Positions 16,774 through 25,476 of a stretch of DNA of 30,884 nucleotides are shown piece by piece. The stretch spans positions 1 through 30,884 of the forward strand of contig JASJEI010000051.1 of the NCBI GenBank assembly GCA_030064795.1, written 5' to 3'. Within the stretch, counting starts at the first letter, position 1. Every line of letters starts with the position of its first letter. This DNA is from Pleurocapsa sp. MO_226.B13. Lineage in GTDB: Bacteria > Cyanobacteriota > Cyanobacteriia > Cyanobacteriales > Xenococcaceae. The position numbers were made by a program, and so were the translations under genes. The notes under the pieces were generated by a model. That model was given only the letters and a program-made list of their open reading frames with translations. It did not search any database and had not been told where the DNA came from.

Positions 16774-18747
16774 TTAAATTTTAGAGCGTTGTACAATGCT
16801 AATAAAAGCATCTTCCAGGGAAAAAGGAATCGGTTGTAACGATTGAACCTTGATGTTGTTAGTTTGTAAAATTGACCGAACTTCCGTAATTTCTGAATTA
16901 GGTCGTTCGAGAACCAGATGAAGGCGATCGCCAAAAATAGACACCCGCCAAGGAGCTAGCTTAGTTTTCAGTAAATTAGCAGTTAATTGGGTTGAGTCAG
17001 TGATTATTTCTAATAATTGTCCTGGTTGCGCTGTTTTAATCTCACTGGGAGTTCCCTGAATGACTATTTCTCCAGCGACGATAAAACCCATGCGGTGGCA
17101 ATGTTCTGCTTCTTCTAAATAGTGAGTTGTCACCACAATAGCAGTCCCTTGACGAGCAACATCACGAATCAACCGCCAAAATTGGCGACGGGCTAAGGGG
17201 TCTACCCCAGAGGTAGGTTCATCGAGAAACAAAATTTCTGGTTCGTGCATCACGCAAGCCCCAAAAGCTACCCGTTGTTTCCAGCCTCCTGGGAGTTTAC
17301 CCGTGAGTAGTTTTTCTTTGCCCACTAAGCCACAAGTTGCCAATACCCAGTCAATCTTTTGCTGCTGCAACTTGCGAGGTACGCCATAAATTCCACAGTA
17401 AAATTCCAAATTCTCGACAATTGTTAGATCGTCATAGAGGGTGAATTTCTGACTCATATAGCCAATGCGCTGTCGTAGCTCACGACTCCGCAGATTCCCT
17501 GTATCTCCAGCTATAGAGATTGTTCCAGAGGTTGCTTCTAGCAAACCGCAAAGCATTTTAATGGTTGTCGTTTTTCCCGCACCATTAGCACCGAGTAAGC
17601 CGTAAATTTCACCATAGCGAACCGCTAAATCTATGCCTTTAACTGCCTGAAAGTCACCAAATTTTTTACTTAATTTTTCGGCACTAATGGCAATGTCCGT
17701 CGGCTTGTTTTCCTGGTTTGCTACCTTCTTACCCACTGACTTGATACGAGGAAAAAACAGCAATTCAGAAGCATGACTCTGAGAACGCAAACTAGCAACA
17801 AAAACATTTTCTAAAGTAGGTTCAGAAATTGTCATGCTGTTTAACTCTAGTTGATGCCGAGCTAAAGTATTTCTCACTTCTGGTTCCCCTGAGTCAACAT
17901 TTTTAACTAAGACATCAAGGCGATCGCCAAAGGTTTGAACATCTGTAATTTGTGAAGCAGAAGTTTTAAATTGAGTCCTTAAAATATTCTCCGCAACTTC
18001 AATTTGATTAGTGCGAACCTCTAAACGCTTACAACCGAGACGATCTCGTAATTGAGAAAGCGTACCAATTTGCTGAATTGTTCCTTCCTGGATTAAGGCA
18101 ATACGATTACAGCGTTCCGCTTCATCCAGATAAGGCGTTGCCACAACAATGGTCACTCCTTCAGACGCGATCGCTGCTAAATCATCCCAAAATTCTCGCC
18201 TTGATACAGGATCGACTCCTGTAGTTGGCTCATCGAGTAGCAGAATTTGCGGTTGAGCCACTAAAACACAACAAAGAGCTAATTTTCGCTTCATGCCACC
18301 AGAGAGATTTTCCGCCAAGCGATCTTGATATTTTTCTAACCCCATTAAATGTAAGTATTTAGCACGAAGTTGTTTAAATAGATGGGGCGGAACTTGGCAT
18401 AAACCAGCACTGTACTCCAAATTTTCATCTACACTCAGGTCAAGATAAAGAGAGAGTTGTTCTGGTACATAACCAATGAATAAACGAGCATCACGAGGAG
18501 AATAACCTAAAACTTCAATCTGACCTTCTGATGCTTTCATTACTCCCCCTAAGATCTGGAAAGTAGTCGTTTTTCCTGCACCATCTGGACCAATTAAGCC
18601 AAAGATTTCCCCTTGTTTAACTGTAAAATCAATTCCCTTAACTGCAACTAATTTTCCATAGCGTTTGGATAAACCTTCAACTTGAATAACAACTTGTTTA
18701 TCTTGAGAACTTGCTCTGGTGGGATCGTACTCAGAAGTAATAGTTAT
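16774..18747 (-). CDS. Tandem-domain ABC ATPase of HlyD-linked exporter; non-ATG start
   Basis: The protein has two nucleotide-binding domains and about 657 residues. Domain 1: Walker A GPDGAGKTT (53-61), signature LSGGMKRKLAL, Walker B ILLLDEPTTGVD, and a switch region VVATPYLDEAE with Pro in place of the His. Domain 2: Walker A GANGAGKTTT, signature LPGGWKQRV (modified), Walker B ILFLDEPTSGVD, and a normal VTTHYLEEAE. The first ATG in frame (18540) falls after Walker A of domain 1, so it cannot be the true start. The frame extends without a stop to an ATA at 18745-18747, which overlaps the HlyD stop TAA as ATAA and has GGAGG seven bases upstream. An ancestral ATGA overlap mutated to ATAA, or use of AUA (or the AUU at 18741), would explain this. 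It energises the two downstream permeases. Confidence 0.9.
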   Translation of the reverse strand: MTITSEYDPTRASSQDKQVVIQVEGLSKRYGKLVAVKGIDFTVKQGEIFGLIGPDGAGKTTTFQILGGVMKASEGQIEVLGYSPRDARLFIGYVPEQLSLYLDLSVDENLEYSAGLCQVPPHLFKQLRAKYLHLMGLEKYQDRLAENLSGGMKRKLALCCVLVAQPQILLLDEPTTGVDPVSRREFWDDLAAIASEGVTIVVATPYLDEAERCNRIALIQEGTIQQIGTLSQLRDRLGCKRLEVRTNQIEVAENILRTQFKTSASQITDVQTFGDRLDVLVKNVDSGEPEVRNTLARHQLELNSMTISEPTLENVFVASLRSQSHASELLFFPRIKSVGKKVANQENKPTDIAISAEKLSKKFGDFQAVKGIDLAVRYGEIYGLLGANGAGKTTTIKMLCGLLEATSGTISIAGDTGNLRSRELRQRIGYMSQKFTLYDDLTIVENLEFYCGIYGVPRKLQQQKIDWVLATCGLVGKEKLLTGKLPGGWKQRVAFGACVMHEPEILFLDEPTSGVDPLARRQFWRLIRDVARQGTAIVVTTHYLEEAEHCHRMGFIVAGEIVIQGTPSEIKTAQPGQLLEIITDSTQLTANLLKTKLAPWRVSIFGDRLHLVLERPNSEITEVRSILQTNNIKVQSLQPIPFSLEDAFISIVQRSKI

Positions 18748-20009
18748 TGACTTGCCTCCGATTCAGTAAGAATTTCCGCATCTGCTGGCATTCCAGGTTT
18801 TGCAAAGCCTCCAGGATTATTAATCCTGATTTTAATGCCAAATACTTGCTTAACCCTATCTTCTCGAAAATAAATATTTTCAGGAGTAAAGGATGCTTGA
18901 GTATCAATAGCTTTTACTGTACCGTTTAAAGGTTTATCTGGGTCTGAATCAAGAAAGATCCGTGCTTTCTGTCCCACTCGAATCTTGCCAATATCTCCTC
19001 CAGGAACATATCCTCGTAGATAGATATTGTTAGGATCGATCGCTGTCAAGAGTGTTTGACCAACGCTAACTATTTCACCAGGTTCAACGAGACGAGTAAT
19101 AACCACACCATCAATGGGACTGGCAATTTTCAAATAACTTATTTTGCTTTGAATTTCTTGTTGAAAAGCTTTAGCATTTTCAACTTCAGCTTGAACCGCA
19201 GCCAGTTGTAAACGAGCTTGGGCTAACTGAGTTTCTAATCTACTGAGTTGAGTGTTACGAATCTCTGGGTTAAGACTAGTGGTTTGGGCTTGTACTAACT
19301 GACCTTCAGCAACGTTCACTAATTTGCGGTAGGAATTGACTGATGCTTGACTTGCTTTAACAGTTGCTTGCGCTTTTTCAAGGTTTGTCTGAGTTTGGTC
19401 AAATTCTTGTTTTGGGATTGCTCCCTGTTCCACCAATTGCTCAAAACGATCCTGATCGGCTTGCGCCAATTTTAATTCAGATTGAGCTTCTTCTAGCTTA
19501 GCAAGAGCTTCATTAAGTTGAGCTAAACTAGATGCCACCGACGCTTCAGCTTGGAAAACTTGACCTTTGGTATCTTCCTGTGCTTGTTTAAGATTTAGCT
19601 GAATCTCCTGAATCTTACTTTCGAGTAAATTGATTTGGAGACGGGCTTGAAGTTCTTGTTGCTGAGTAGAAACTAAACGAGCAGTAGCACCTTTTAACTG
19701 AGCTTGAATTTCTTCATCGTCAAGCTGCACAATATTCTGATCTTTGTTTACTTTCTCCCCTTCCTGTACGGCGACTAAATTAACTTTAGCTCCAACTTTT
19801 GTCCCCATATCAGTTTCGTCACACTCAATACGACCGCTTACAAAAATTGTTCTGTCTTGGGTTGGAAATAGCAAATACCTACTTGATACACCGATCCCAG
19901 CTAGGATTAAACCTAATGGAATAAGTAACAAACGAGAAATTTTGGGCTTCTGCTTGATAGTTTGCTTATTTTCGGCATTTTCTTGATATAAAGACCGAGA
20001 TTTATCCAT
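18744..20009 (-). CDS. HlyD-family membrane-fusion (adaptor) protein
   Basis: A 421-residue periplasmic adaptor with a single N-terminal membrane helix (~25-48, RLLLIPLGLILAGIGVSSRYL). The first half of the lipoyl domain is GRIECDETDMGTKVGAKV, with a VNKDQNIVQLDDEEIQAQL strand set. A long alpha-helical hairpin (~100-285) is rich in Ala, Gln, Glu and Leu, with repeated A..QL...Q patterns. The second lipoyl half begins with IASPIDGVVITRLVEPGEIV, followed by a beta-barrel domain (RVGQKARIFLDSDPDKPLNG). It links the ABC-2 inner-membrane exporter to the outer envelope. It is the first gene of the operon; its TAA overlaps the presumed start of the ATPase. A palindrome lies about 53 bp upstream of its ATG. 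Confidence 0.93.
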   Translation of the reverse strand: MDKSRSLYQENAENKQTIKQKPKISRLLLIPLGLILAGIGVSSRYLLFPTQDRTIFVSGRIECDETDMGTKVGAKVNLVAVQEGEKVNKDQNIVQLDDEEIQAQLKGATARLVSTQQQELQARLQINLLESKIQEIQLNLKQAQEDTKGQVFQAEASVASSLAQLNEALAKLEEAQSELKLAQADQDRFEQLVEQGAIPKQEFDQTQTNLEKAQATVKASQASVNSYRKLVNVAEGQLVQAQTTSLNPEIRNTQLSRLETQLAQARLQLAAVQAEVENAKAFQQEIQSKISYLKIASPIDGVVITRLVEPGEIVSVGQTLLTAIDPNNIYLRGYVPGGDIGKIRVGQKARIFLDSDPDKPLNGTVKAIDTQASFTPENIYFREDRVKQVFGIKIRINNPGGFAKPGMPADAEILTESEASQ

Positions 20010-20061
20010 TTAATAATGTATTACAGTCACCTAAATGCTCAGAAGTTTATTATATATTAAT

Positions 20062-20073
20062 ATAAGCGCTTAT
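20062..20073. promoter_or_regulatory. Perfect 12-bp palindrome upstream of the HlyD-exporter operon
   Basis: ATAAGCGCTTAT lies 53-64 bp before the HlyD start in an AT-rich region containing TATATATTAATATA. Export operons of this kind are often under TetR-type repressors that bind such palindromes. No intact regulator gene is present, but a gene fragment lies immediately upstream. It is a candidate operator only. Confidence 0.35.
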
Positions 20074-20085
20074 TGTAGATGAATA

Positions 20086-20203
20086 TCAACATCTTCTAGC
20101 TACCTGAAAAATTTCTTCAACAAAGGATTTGGTTGGTTCTAGAGAAGCCGAGGAAGACAGCTCCAACTGGCGTTGTTCAAAAACAGGGAATTTTGGGGAT
20201 TCT
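20086..20203 (-). pseudogene. C-terminal fragment of an unrecognised gene upstream of the exporter
   Basis: The minus-strand frame ending at 20086 reads FPVFEQRQLELSSSASLEP, then TKSFVEEIFQVARRC and a stop. Upstream the same frame enters TTTTTGCAACAGAATCCCC, which looks like an IS end, so about 38 codons are native. The position, orientation and closeness (76 bp) to the HlyD gene fit a disrupted regulator. The residues do not identify a family. Confidence 0.3.
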
Positions 20204-20292
20204 GTTGCAAAAATCGAAGACAATGCTGTAGTACAATCAAGACATTGATAACTACTAAGCGATATGAACTTCTTCGCAACCAACGGGGCTTA

Positions 20293-20805
20293 CCATTGGT
20301 CACAAGTTAAGGAAATCAGAAAAAAGTCAAGAGAACTTAAGAATCGTGCAAAACTCATAGAGAATAGGCAATTGAAGGATTTTATTTCTCTATGGGCAAG
20401 AGTAAAAAACTCAACCGAGACCACGCCAAAAAAACGATGGCGTCCAATGGTGGAAGATGAAGTAATTGCCAATCAACTAGAAGCATTATTAACACCAGCA
20501 ATCACGAATCAGGAAAATTATTATCGTCAACTGGGACTAAGAGATAGAATACTGAACTTACCATTGATGGTAGCTGCGATTTTAACATTACTATGGAGGG
20601 ATGTACCAGGGGTTACAGAGTTAACTAGAATTGGTCTTTACAGATAGTTATTCACTTCGCGATCGCTTAATTAGTCTTGGCTCGGGAACGAAAAAAACTC
20701 CTTATGTGACAGTACGTTTGATTGAAGTTCGTTCTTCCAAGACTTGGCATTCTTATGTAACTAGTGTTCTCGAGCCTACCATTTTACCACCCTACGTAGT
20801 AGCAG
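20293..20805 (+). mobile_element. IS copy 2 (same element as 11141-12301), deleted, right end lost
   Basis: It begins with the same 19-bp end, CCATTGGTCACAAGTTAAG (20293-20311), and matches copy 1 for the next ~35 bases exactly. It is in the opposite orientation to copy 1. The transposase coding region jumps at about 20634 from its N-terminal third to its middle. At about 20805 the element stops and RTX-coding DNA begins, so the C-terminal part and right terminal repeat are gone. Confidence 0.75.
20312..20805 (+). pseudogene. Transposase of IS copy 2, internally deleted and fused to RTX DNA
   Basis: The first frame gives KEIRKKSRELKNRAKLIENR through AILTLLWRDVPGVTELTRI. It then shifts abruptly into VFTDSYSLRDRLISLGSGTK, which in copy 1 lies far downstream, and continues to VLEPTILPPYVVAD. 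At least the segment with both catalytic Asp residues is missing, and no catalytic Glu region remains. Similarity to copy 1 is clear but not exact, so the copies are diverged relatives rather than recent duplicates. Confidence 0.78.
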
Positions 20806-21184
20806 ATTGGGGGATAATCGTGCCTATGCTGGTGCTGGTGACGATACCTATATCTTGGGTTCTGGCGATCGCGTTTTTGGTGATGATGGCAACGACCGTT
20901 TCTTTGCAACTACTGGTGGCGGAAACAGGATCGACGGTAACTTAGGTGCAGACCAATTCTGGATCGCCGATGCTGGTATTCCTGAATCAGCCAATATTAT
21001 TAATGACTTTACTGCTGGTGAAGACGTAATTGGTATTGCTGGCTTGGGTATTGGCTTTGACGACCTCAGCTTTTCCGATAGCGATGACGGTGCAGTTGTC
21101 TCAGCCAATGGGAGCGACTTGGCTATTCTTAGTAACGCCAATGCTGACTTTATTGCTGATGAAGCTAATTTTGTCTTTGTTTAG
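20806..21184 (+). pseudogene. 3' fragment of an RTX calcium-binding protein gene
   Basis: From about 20807 (TTG) the frame encodes GDNRAYAGAGDDTYILGSGD, RVFGDDGNDRFFATTGGGNR and IDGNLGADQFWIADAG, which are degenerate RTX units. A C-terminal domain follows (ANIINDFTAGEDVIGIAGLG and a Gly/Asp/Ser/Ala-rich tail ending FVFV), typical of cyanobacterial type I-secreted RTX proteins. The 5' part is replaced by IS copy 2. It has no credible start of its own and is probably silent. It is not the missing tail of the RTX gene at 12700, which already has its own C-terminus. Confidence 0.75.
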
Positions 21185-21228
21185 AAAATAGCTGTTAGCC
21201 TTTGGTTGTTGACTTGTTTATCTATTTT

Positions 21229-21253
21229 GGTGGGGTTATCCCACCTTTTTTTT
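21229..21253 (+). terminator. Rho-independent terminator after the RTX fragment
   Basis: GGTGGG (21229-21234), a five-base loop, CCCACC (21240-21245), then eight T residues. It lies 45 bp after the RTX stop codon and belongs to the plus strand. The T run is not mirrored on the other side, so it should not terminate the convergent kinase gene well. Confidence 0.85.
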
Positions 21254-21277
21254 AGATCCTGAAGAATTCTGCTAACC

Positions 21278-22570
21278 TCAGACAATTGCTGGTAAGCGGA
21301 CGGTAAAAGTACTACCCTTTCCTAACTGACTGCTAACCACGATCTTACCGTGATGTAGTCTAGCGGTATTTTGGGCGATCGCCAATCCCAAACCCAAGCT
21401 TCCCGATGCCCGTTCTCGCGAGCGGTCTGCACGCCAAAACCTCTCAAAAACGTGAGTTAAGTCTTCTTCGGCAATACCTATCCCCGTATCGGTAACAGTA
21501 GCGATCGCTTTTTTGCCTTCTTGAAATAGTTCTACAGTTATAGTCCCCCCAGAGGGAGTATATTTGATGCTATTTTGAATCAGGTTAGTAAATAACTGTA
21601 TTAGTTGAGAGTTGTCTCCCAAAACCGTTACCTTATCCAGTTCGTCACAGGTTAAAGATATATCTTTTTCTGCTGCTACATCCTCTAAGATCTCAACCAA
21701 CTCTTCCAACAGTTCATTCAATGGTATTTTTTGTAATTTCAGTTCTGACATTCGATCGCTACGAGCCAGCTTGAGCAGTTCTTCTACCAATCTTCTTAAT
21801 CGTTGAGTGGCACTATGAATTCTCGTCAGATTAGTTCGATCTGCTGCCGAAAGCCGATCGGGATTTACCGACATCACATCCAATGCTGCTTGAGTAATTG
21901 TCAAAGGACTCCGCATTTCGTGAGAGGCATCAGCAGTAAATTGACGCAAACGCTGATAACTTTGAACAAAAGGCTCTAGTGATTGGCGTGTTAACCACAT
22001 TCCCGACAGAACAATTGCTCCTAATCCCAGTCCTCCTCCAATGCCCAAACCCCACTGCAATCGTCTTAGAGGTACATCAACCATGCGAAATGCCTCACTT
22101 GCCCTGACAATTCCCGCTAATTCTCCTGATTTATAAACGGGCAAAGTTGCCACATATAAATTTTGCTCCCAATCTCGCTCGATTTTTGGCTTGGTGACAG
22201 AAGATGACAAATTAGGTAAGGGTAAACTAGGAAAAACTAGTCCTTCTCTCATTAAGAGTTGACCCTCTGAATCAAACCATTCCAAACTCTGACTGTGCTT
22301 TTGTAGGTTATGCCAGTGTTGTTCTGCTGCTTCGAAAGCAAAAAATTCTGAGTCGGTTCTCACAATATCCAAAGAAGGAGCAGCAGCTTCAGCTAAGACT
22401 TGGAGGTCTTCTTGGAGTTGTTGGCGCAAGCTGTAGGATACAAAACTATAAAGTGCGATCGCGCCTATACCAAAAACCGTTCCCGTCACAGCCAAATAAA
22501 GAATTAGTAATTTTCGATAGAGACGACGAGCTTGGCGACCGCCTTCAGAGGTCAATGAGTCAAAAAACAT
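21278..22570 (-). CDS. Sensor histidine kinase, RppB/NrsS-like
   Basis: A 430-residue membrane kinase. The first membrane helix (~23-48) and second (~175-195, GLGIGGGLGLGAIVLSGMWL) bracket an extracytoplasmic sensor domain of about 125 residues. The H-box is FTADASHEMRSPLT with the phosphorylated His. The N-box is LFTNLIQNSIKYTPSGG, the G1 box DTGIGIAEEDL, the F-box VFERFWRADRSR, and the G2 box GLGLAIAQ. It would phosphorylate the response regulator encoded 5 bp upstream. The order and sequence style resemble the Synechocystis RppA/RppB (NrsR/NrsS) redox and nickel-responsive pair. The actual signal cannot be read from the sequence, and no efflux gene follows. Confidence 0.93.
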   Translation of the reverse strand: MFFDSLTSEGGRQARRLYRKLLILYLAVTGTVFGIGAIALYSFVSYSLRQQLQEDLQVLAEAAAPSLDIVRTDSEFFAFEAAEQHWHNLQKHSQSLEWFDSEGQLLMREGLVFPSLPLPNLSSSVTKPKIERDWEQNLYVATLPVYKSGELAGIVRASEAFRMVDVPLRRLQWGLGIGGGLGLGAIVLSGMWLTRQSLEPFVQSYQRLRQFTADASHEMRSPLTITQAALDVMSVNPDRLSAADRTNLTRIHSATQRLRRLVEELLKLARSDRMSELKLQKIPLNELLEELVEILEDVAAEKDISLTCDELDKVTVLGDNSQLIQLFTNLIQNSIKYTPSGGTITVELFQEGKKAIATVTDTGIGIAEEDLTHVFERFWRADRSRERASGSLGLGLAIAQNTARLHHGKIVVSSQLGKGSTFTVRLPAIV

Positions 22571-22575
22571 AAACT

Positions 22576-23247
22576 CTACAGAGATTTTAGACGATAACCC
22601 AAACCATAAACAGTTTCAATCGTATCTGAGGGCGCACCTATTTTGACCAGCTTCTGGCGCAGTCGTTTGATTAATGTTTTGACTGCATCTTCATTTGGCA
22701 GGTCTTCAAAAGACCACAGGCGATCGAGAATTAGACTGTGACTAAAAATTTGCTGAGTATTGCGTAAAAATAATTCTAATAAGCTAAACTCTTTAGCAGT
22801 CAGTTTTAAAGGCTTGCCACCATAGGTTACGTTACAACCGATCGGATCTAGCTGTAGATATTCCCACTGCAAAATTAGGCTAGTAGAACTCCCTCTTCTC
22901 AGCATTGCTCGTATGCGAGCCAGCAATTCTGGTAAATCGAAAGGCTTAATTACATAATCATCTGCTCCAGAGTCAAGTCCTAGTACTTTTTCTTCGCTAG
23001 CATCTTGGGAAGTTAGCATCAATATGGGGAGTTGATAACCAAACGAGCGCGACTTTTTACAAAGCTGAATTCCTCCTAGTCTGGGTAACAATACATCTAG
23101 TATGAGTAAATCATAAGGGCTAGCTTCAATTAAATCCCATCCAAGCGCACCATCGCTAGCTATTTCTACCAGATGAGATTGTTTTCTCAAGGCTTCGGCG
23201 ACAATATCTGCAAGCGGCTTATCGTCATCTACAATGAGGATCTTCAT
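22576..23247 (-). CDS. OmpR-family response regulator, RppA/NrsR-like
   Basis: A 223-residue two-domain regulator. The receiver domain (1-~118) has the acidic pocket D7-D9, phospho-acceptor Asp51 in LLILDVLLP, the Thr/Ser switch in LMLTSQD and Lys101 in VIKPFD. The C-terminal winged helix (~128-223) has the usual LTAKEFSLLELFLRN, EDAVKTLIKRLRQKL and IETVYGLGYRL segments. It is the first gene of a two-gene operon with the kinase, 5 bp apart. It is expected to bind direct repeats in target promoters. Confidence 0.95.
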   Translation of the reverse strand: MKILIVDDDKPLADIVAEALRKQSHLVEIASDGALGWDLIEASPYDLLILDVLLPRLGGIQLCKKSRSFGYQLPILMLTSQDASEEKVLGLDSGADDYVIKPFDLPELLARIRAMLRRGSSTSLILQWEYLQLDPIGCNVTYGGKPLKLTAKEFSLLELFLRNTQQIFSHSLILDRLWSFEDLPNEDAVKTLIKRLRQKLVKIGAPSDTIETVYGLGYRLKSL

Positions 23248-23618
23248 ACCAATTCAGAATTCACAGCACTATTTTCAGTCGTATCTTATCAGAAACTGCA
23301 CTTTGGATAAACAATTATCGGGGCTTACATTTGAGCCATTTTCTCCCTCCAAAAATTCACCTAAACTGAACTATTTAAAAGTCTACTATAAATAGATAAC
23401 ATCAAGAAGCTAGCATCAGGCTTTTTCCTATGAAGTTAAGGGAGGAGAAGAAACTATCGGCAATCTGTAGCGTCAATTTTTGAATTTTAGATTACTACAG
23501 TTTGACGACATTTAAACTCAAACTTGATAATTTATTCAATTAACAATTGACGGGTAAAAGGAAAAGGGAAAATCTCTAACCCTAGAAGTCTACCCATCAT
23601 TAATTAATTGACAAAACA
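23248..23618. other. Intergenic region between glmU and the two-component operon
   Basis: No supported gene. Both neighbours are on the minus strand, so this holds the end of the glmU transcript on the right and the promoter of the response-regulator operon on the left. It is AT-rich. No clear terminator or operator was identified. Confidence 0.4.
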
Positions 23619-24965
23619 CTAGTCCTGAGTCCAATTAGGAATCTCTCTCTGACGCGATCGCGCTACTACCAAGGCATTGTCATTTACGTCATGAGTAACC
23701 ACCGAACCCGCTGCAACGGTGACGTTTTCTCCAAGGGTGACTGGAGCGACTAAAACACTATTTGAACCTGTTTTAGTGCCTTTTTTAATGGTGGTGGGAT
23801 GTTTCCTTTTGCCATCGTAGTTTGCCGTAATTGTCCCCGCACCTACATTAACGCGCTCTCCTAGGGTTGCATCTCCTAAATAAGAGAGGTGAGCTATATT
23901 GGTATTAGCCCCGACGGTAGTTTTCTTGATTTCTACAAAGTTACCCACGCGACAATTTTCGCCTAGTTTGACGTTACCCCGCAGGTGAGTATAAGGACCG
24001 ATTCTGGTATTTGCCAATACTTCTGCATCCGTTACTACCGAGAATGCTACTTTAACATTGTTGCCAATGATACTATTTTCCACCAGACTACCAGGGCCAA
24101 TACGACTACCCGTAGCAATGGTAGTGTTACCCCGAAGATGGGTTTGAGGTTCTAAAATAACGTCTGGCTCTAGTCGAACGTTCTCATCGATAGTGATACT
24201 GTCAGGATTGAGCATCGTCACTCCAGCCTTCATCCAATTCTCTTTAATTCTTGCCTGAAGAATGTCGTAAGCTGCTGATAGTTGCTGGCGATCGTTAATC
24301 CCACTGGTTTCGCGATAATCCTCGGCATCATAAGCCATTACAGGGTCGAGATGATCGACAACCTCGGTTAAATAGTATTCTTGTTGGTCGTTGTTGGTAG
24401 ATAGCTTGGGTAGAGATTTAGCTAATTGCGGCCAATCAAAACAGTAAATACCTGCATTGACTCGACGATTTTGCTTTTGGGCTACATTACAATCACGGTC
24501 TTCAATAATATGACTAACCAAATTATCTCCGTGACAAAATACTCGACCATAACCCTGGGGATTAGGTAGATTTGCCGTCAAAAGAGTAGCTGCGTTTTGT
24601 TTAGTTTGGTGAGTTTCTACGAGCTTTTGTAGGGTTTCGGGACGCAATAGAGGTGCATCTCCGTTTAGCACCAATAAATCCCCTGTATAATCCTGGAGAC
24701 TAGACATTAATTGTTGTACTGCATGACCAGTACCCAATTGTTCTTTTTGTTCGACAAATTCTACTTCCCGACGATGACTCAAGGCTTGTTTAACTTTTTC
24801 TCCCTGATAGCCGATAATGACAATTTGCCGTTCCAAATCCAATAAACTGCAACTATCAAGTACCCGTTCTACTAGCGATCGCCCTGCAAGTGTATGTAAG
24901 ACTTTGGGTAAGTCGGACTTCATGCGAGTGCCACGCCCTGCTGCTAAAATTGCTACCGCTACCAT
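23619..24965 (-). CDS. glmU: Bifunctional GlmU: GlcN-1-P acetyltransferase / GlcNAc-1-P uridyltransferase
   Basis: This makes UDP-N-acetylglucosamine for peptidoglycan and lipopolysaccharide. The N-terminal uridyltransferase domain starts [20 protein letters not shown], the nucleotide-binding loop. It continues with [23 protein letters not shown] and the [10 protein letters not shown] segment. From ~residue 250 a left-handed beta-helix of hexapeptide repeats forms the acetyltransferase ([49 protein letters not shown]). The acetyl-transfer His lies in the LRGNVKLG...HLSYLGD region. The length of 448 residues is standard. The ATG at 24965 gives the canonical N-terminus. It stands alone on this strand with no obvious operon partner. 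Confidence 0.97.
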   Translation of the reverse strand: MVAVAILAAGRGTRMKSDLPKVLHTLAGRSLVERVLDSCSLLDLERQIVIIGYQGEKVKQALSHRREVEFVEQKEQLGTGHAVQQLMSSLQDYTGDLLVLNGDAPLLRPETLQKLVETHQTKQNAATLLTANLPNPQGYGRVFCHGDNLVSHIIEDRDCNVAQKQNRRVNAGIYCFDWPQLAKSLPKLSTNNDQQEYYLTEVVDHLDPVMAYDAEDYRETSGINDRQQLSAAYDILQARIKENWMKAGVTMLNPDSITIDENVRLEPDVILEPQTHLRGNTTIATGSRIGPGSLVENSIIGNNVKVAFSVVTDAEVLANTRIGPYTHLRGNVKLGENCRVGNFVEIKKTTVGANTNIAHLSYLGDATLGERVNVGAGTITANYDGKRKHPTTIKKGTKTGSNSVLVAPVTLGENVTVAAGSVVTHDVNDNALVVARSRQREIPNWTQD

Positions 24966-25049
24966 TGTTTGAGATTAGTTATTAGTAATGAATCCGATTG
25001 GAGTATAGCTTTTAAGAGCAGTCAAGTGCAAAGGAAATTAGTCGGAAAG

Positions 25050-25448
25050 CTAATTTATCGGATTGCACAATTCAATCAAAGTACCTTCAAGATCTCGTAG
25101 ATAAGCTACAGTTTGACCCCAAGGTTTTACTATCGGAGGTTGAAGCGCGATCGCACCTTCGGCTATTGCCTTTTGAAAGGCTTGTTCGACATCATCGGTA
25201 ACAAAAACCAACTCCATACCCAAAGGTTGATGATTCGGATTTACTGTCTGATATCCATCAGGTAAGTTCATTTTGCCTAGTTGATGATTGGCAAAGCCAA
25301 TTATGGTAGTACCCGTATCCAATTCGCCGTAGTCGTTACCTGCTTCGTGAAGAAATTTGGTGGCAAAACCAAAAGCACGACCATAAAATTCTAGTATTGA
25401 AGGGACATTTTCTACGTAAACGATAGTGTAGCCAAACTTTAACGTCAT
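25050..25448 (-). CDS. VOC (glyoxalase/bleomycin-resistance) superfamily protein
   Basis: A 132-residue protein made of two beta-alpha-beta-beta-beta units: FGYTIVYVENVPSILEFYGR in the first half and GMELVFVTDDVEQAFQKAIA in the second. It ends YLRDLEGTLIELCNP, where the Glu is in the usual metal-ligand place. Such proteins range from glyoxalases to resistance proteins and dioxygenases, so the substrate is unknown. The start codon lies only 28 bp from that of the divergent SRPBCC gene, so promoters must overlap or reach into the neighbouring coding sequence. Confidence 0.88.
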   Translation of the reverse strand: MTLKFGYTIVYVENVPSILEFYGRAFGFATKFLHEAGNDYGELDTGTTIIGFANHQLGKMNLPDGYQTVNPNHQPLGMELVFVTDDVEQAFQKAIAEGAIALQPPIVKPWGQTVAYLRDLEGTLIELCNPIN

Positions 25449-25476
25449 TATTTTCCCTCAACTTATTTTTAACCTC

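Noticed and set aside
14374..20009. The HlyD/ABC operon as the secretion system for the nearby RTX proteins
   Set aside because: Type I secretion uses an ABC protein with fused membrane and ATPase domains; this operon has separate ABC-2 permeases and a tandem ATPase, as in small-molecule or lipid exporters.
20195..20292. A second IS6 element at 20.2 kb
   Set aside because: Only one end-like string (GATTCTGTTGCAAAAATC) is present, with one mismatch to the IS6 end and no IS6 coding sequence next to it.
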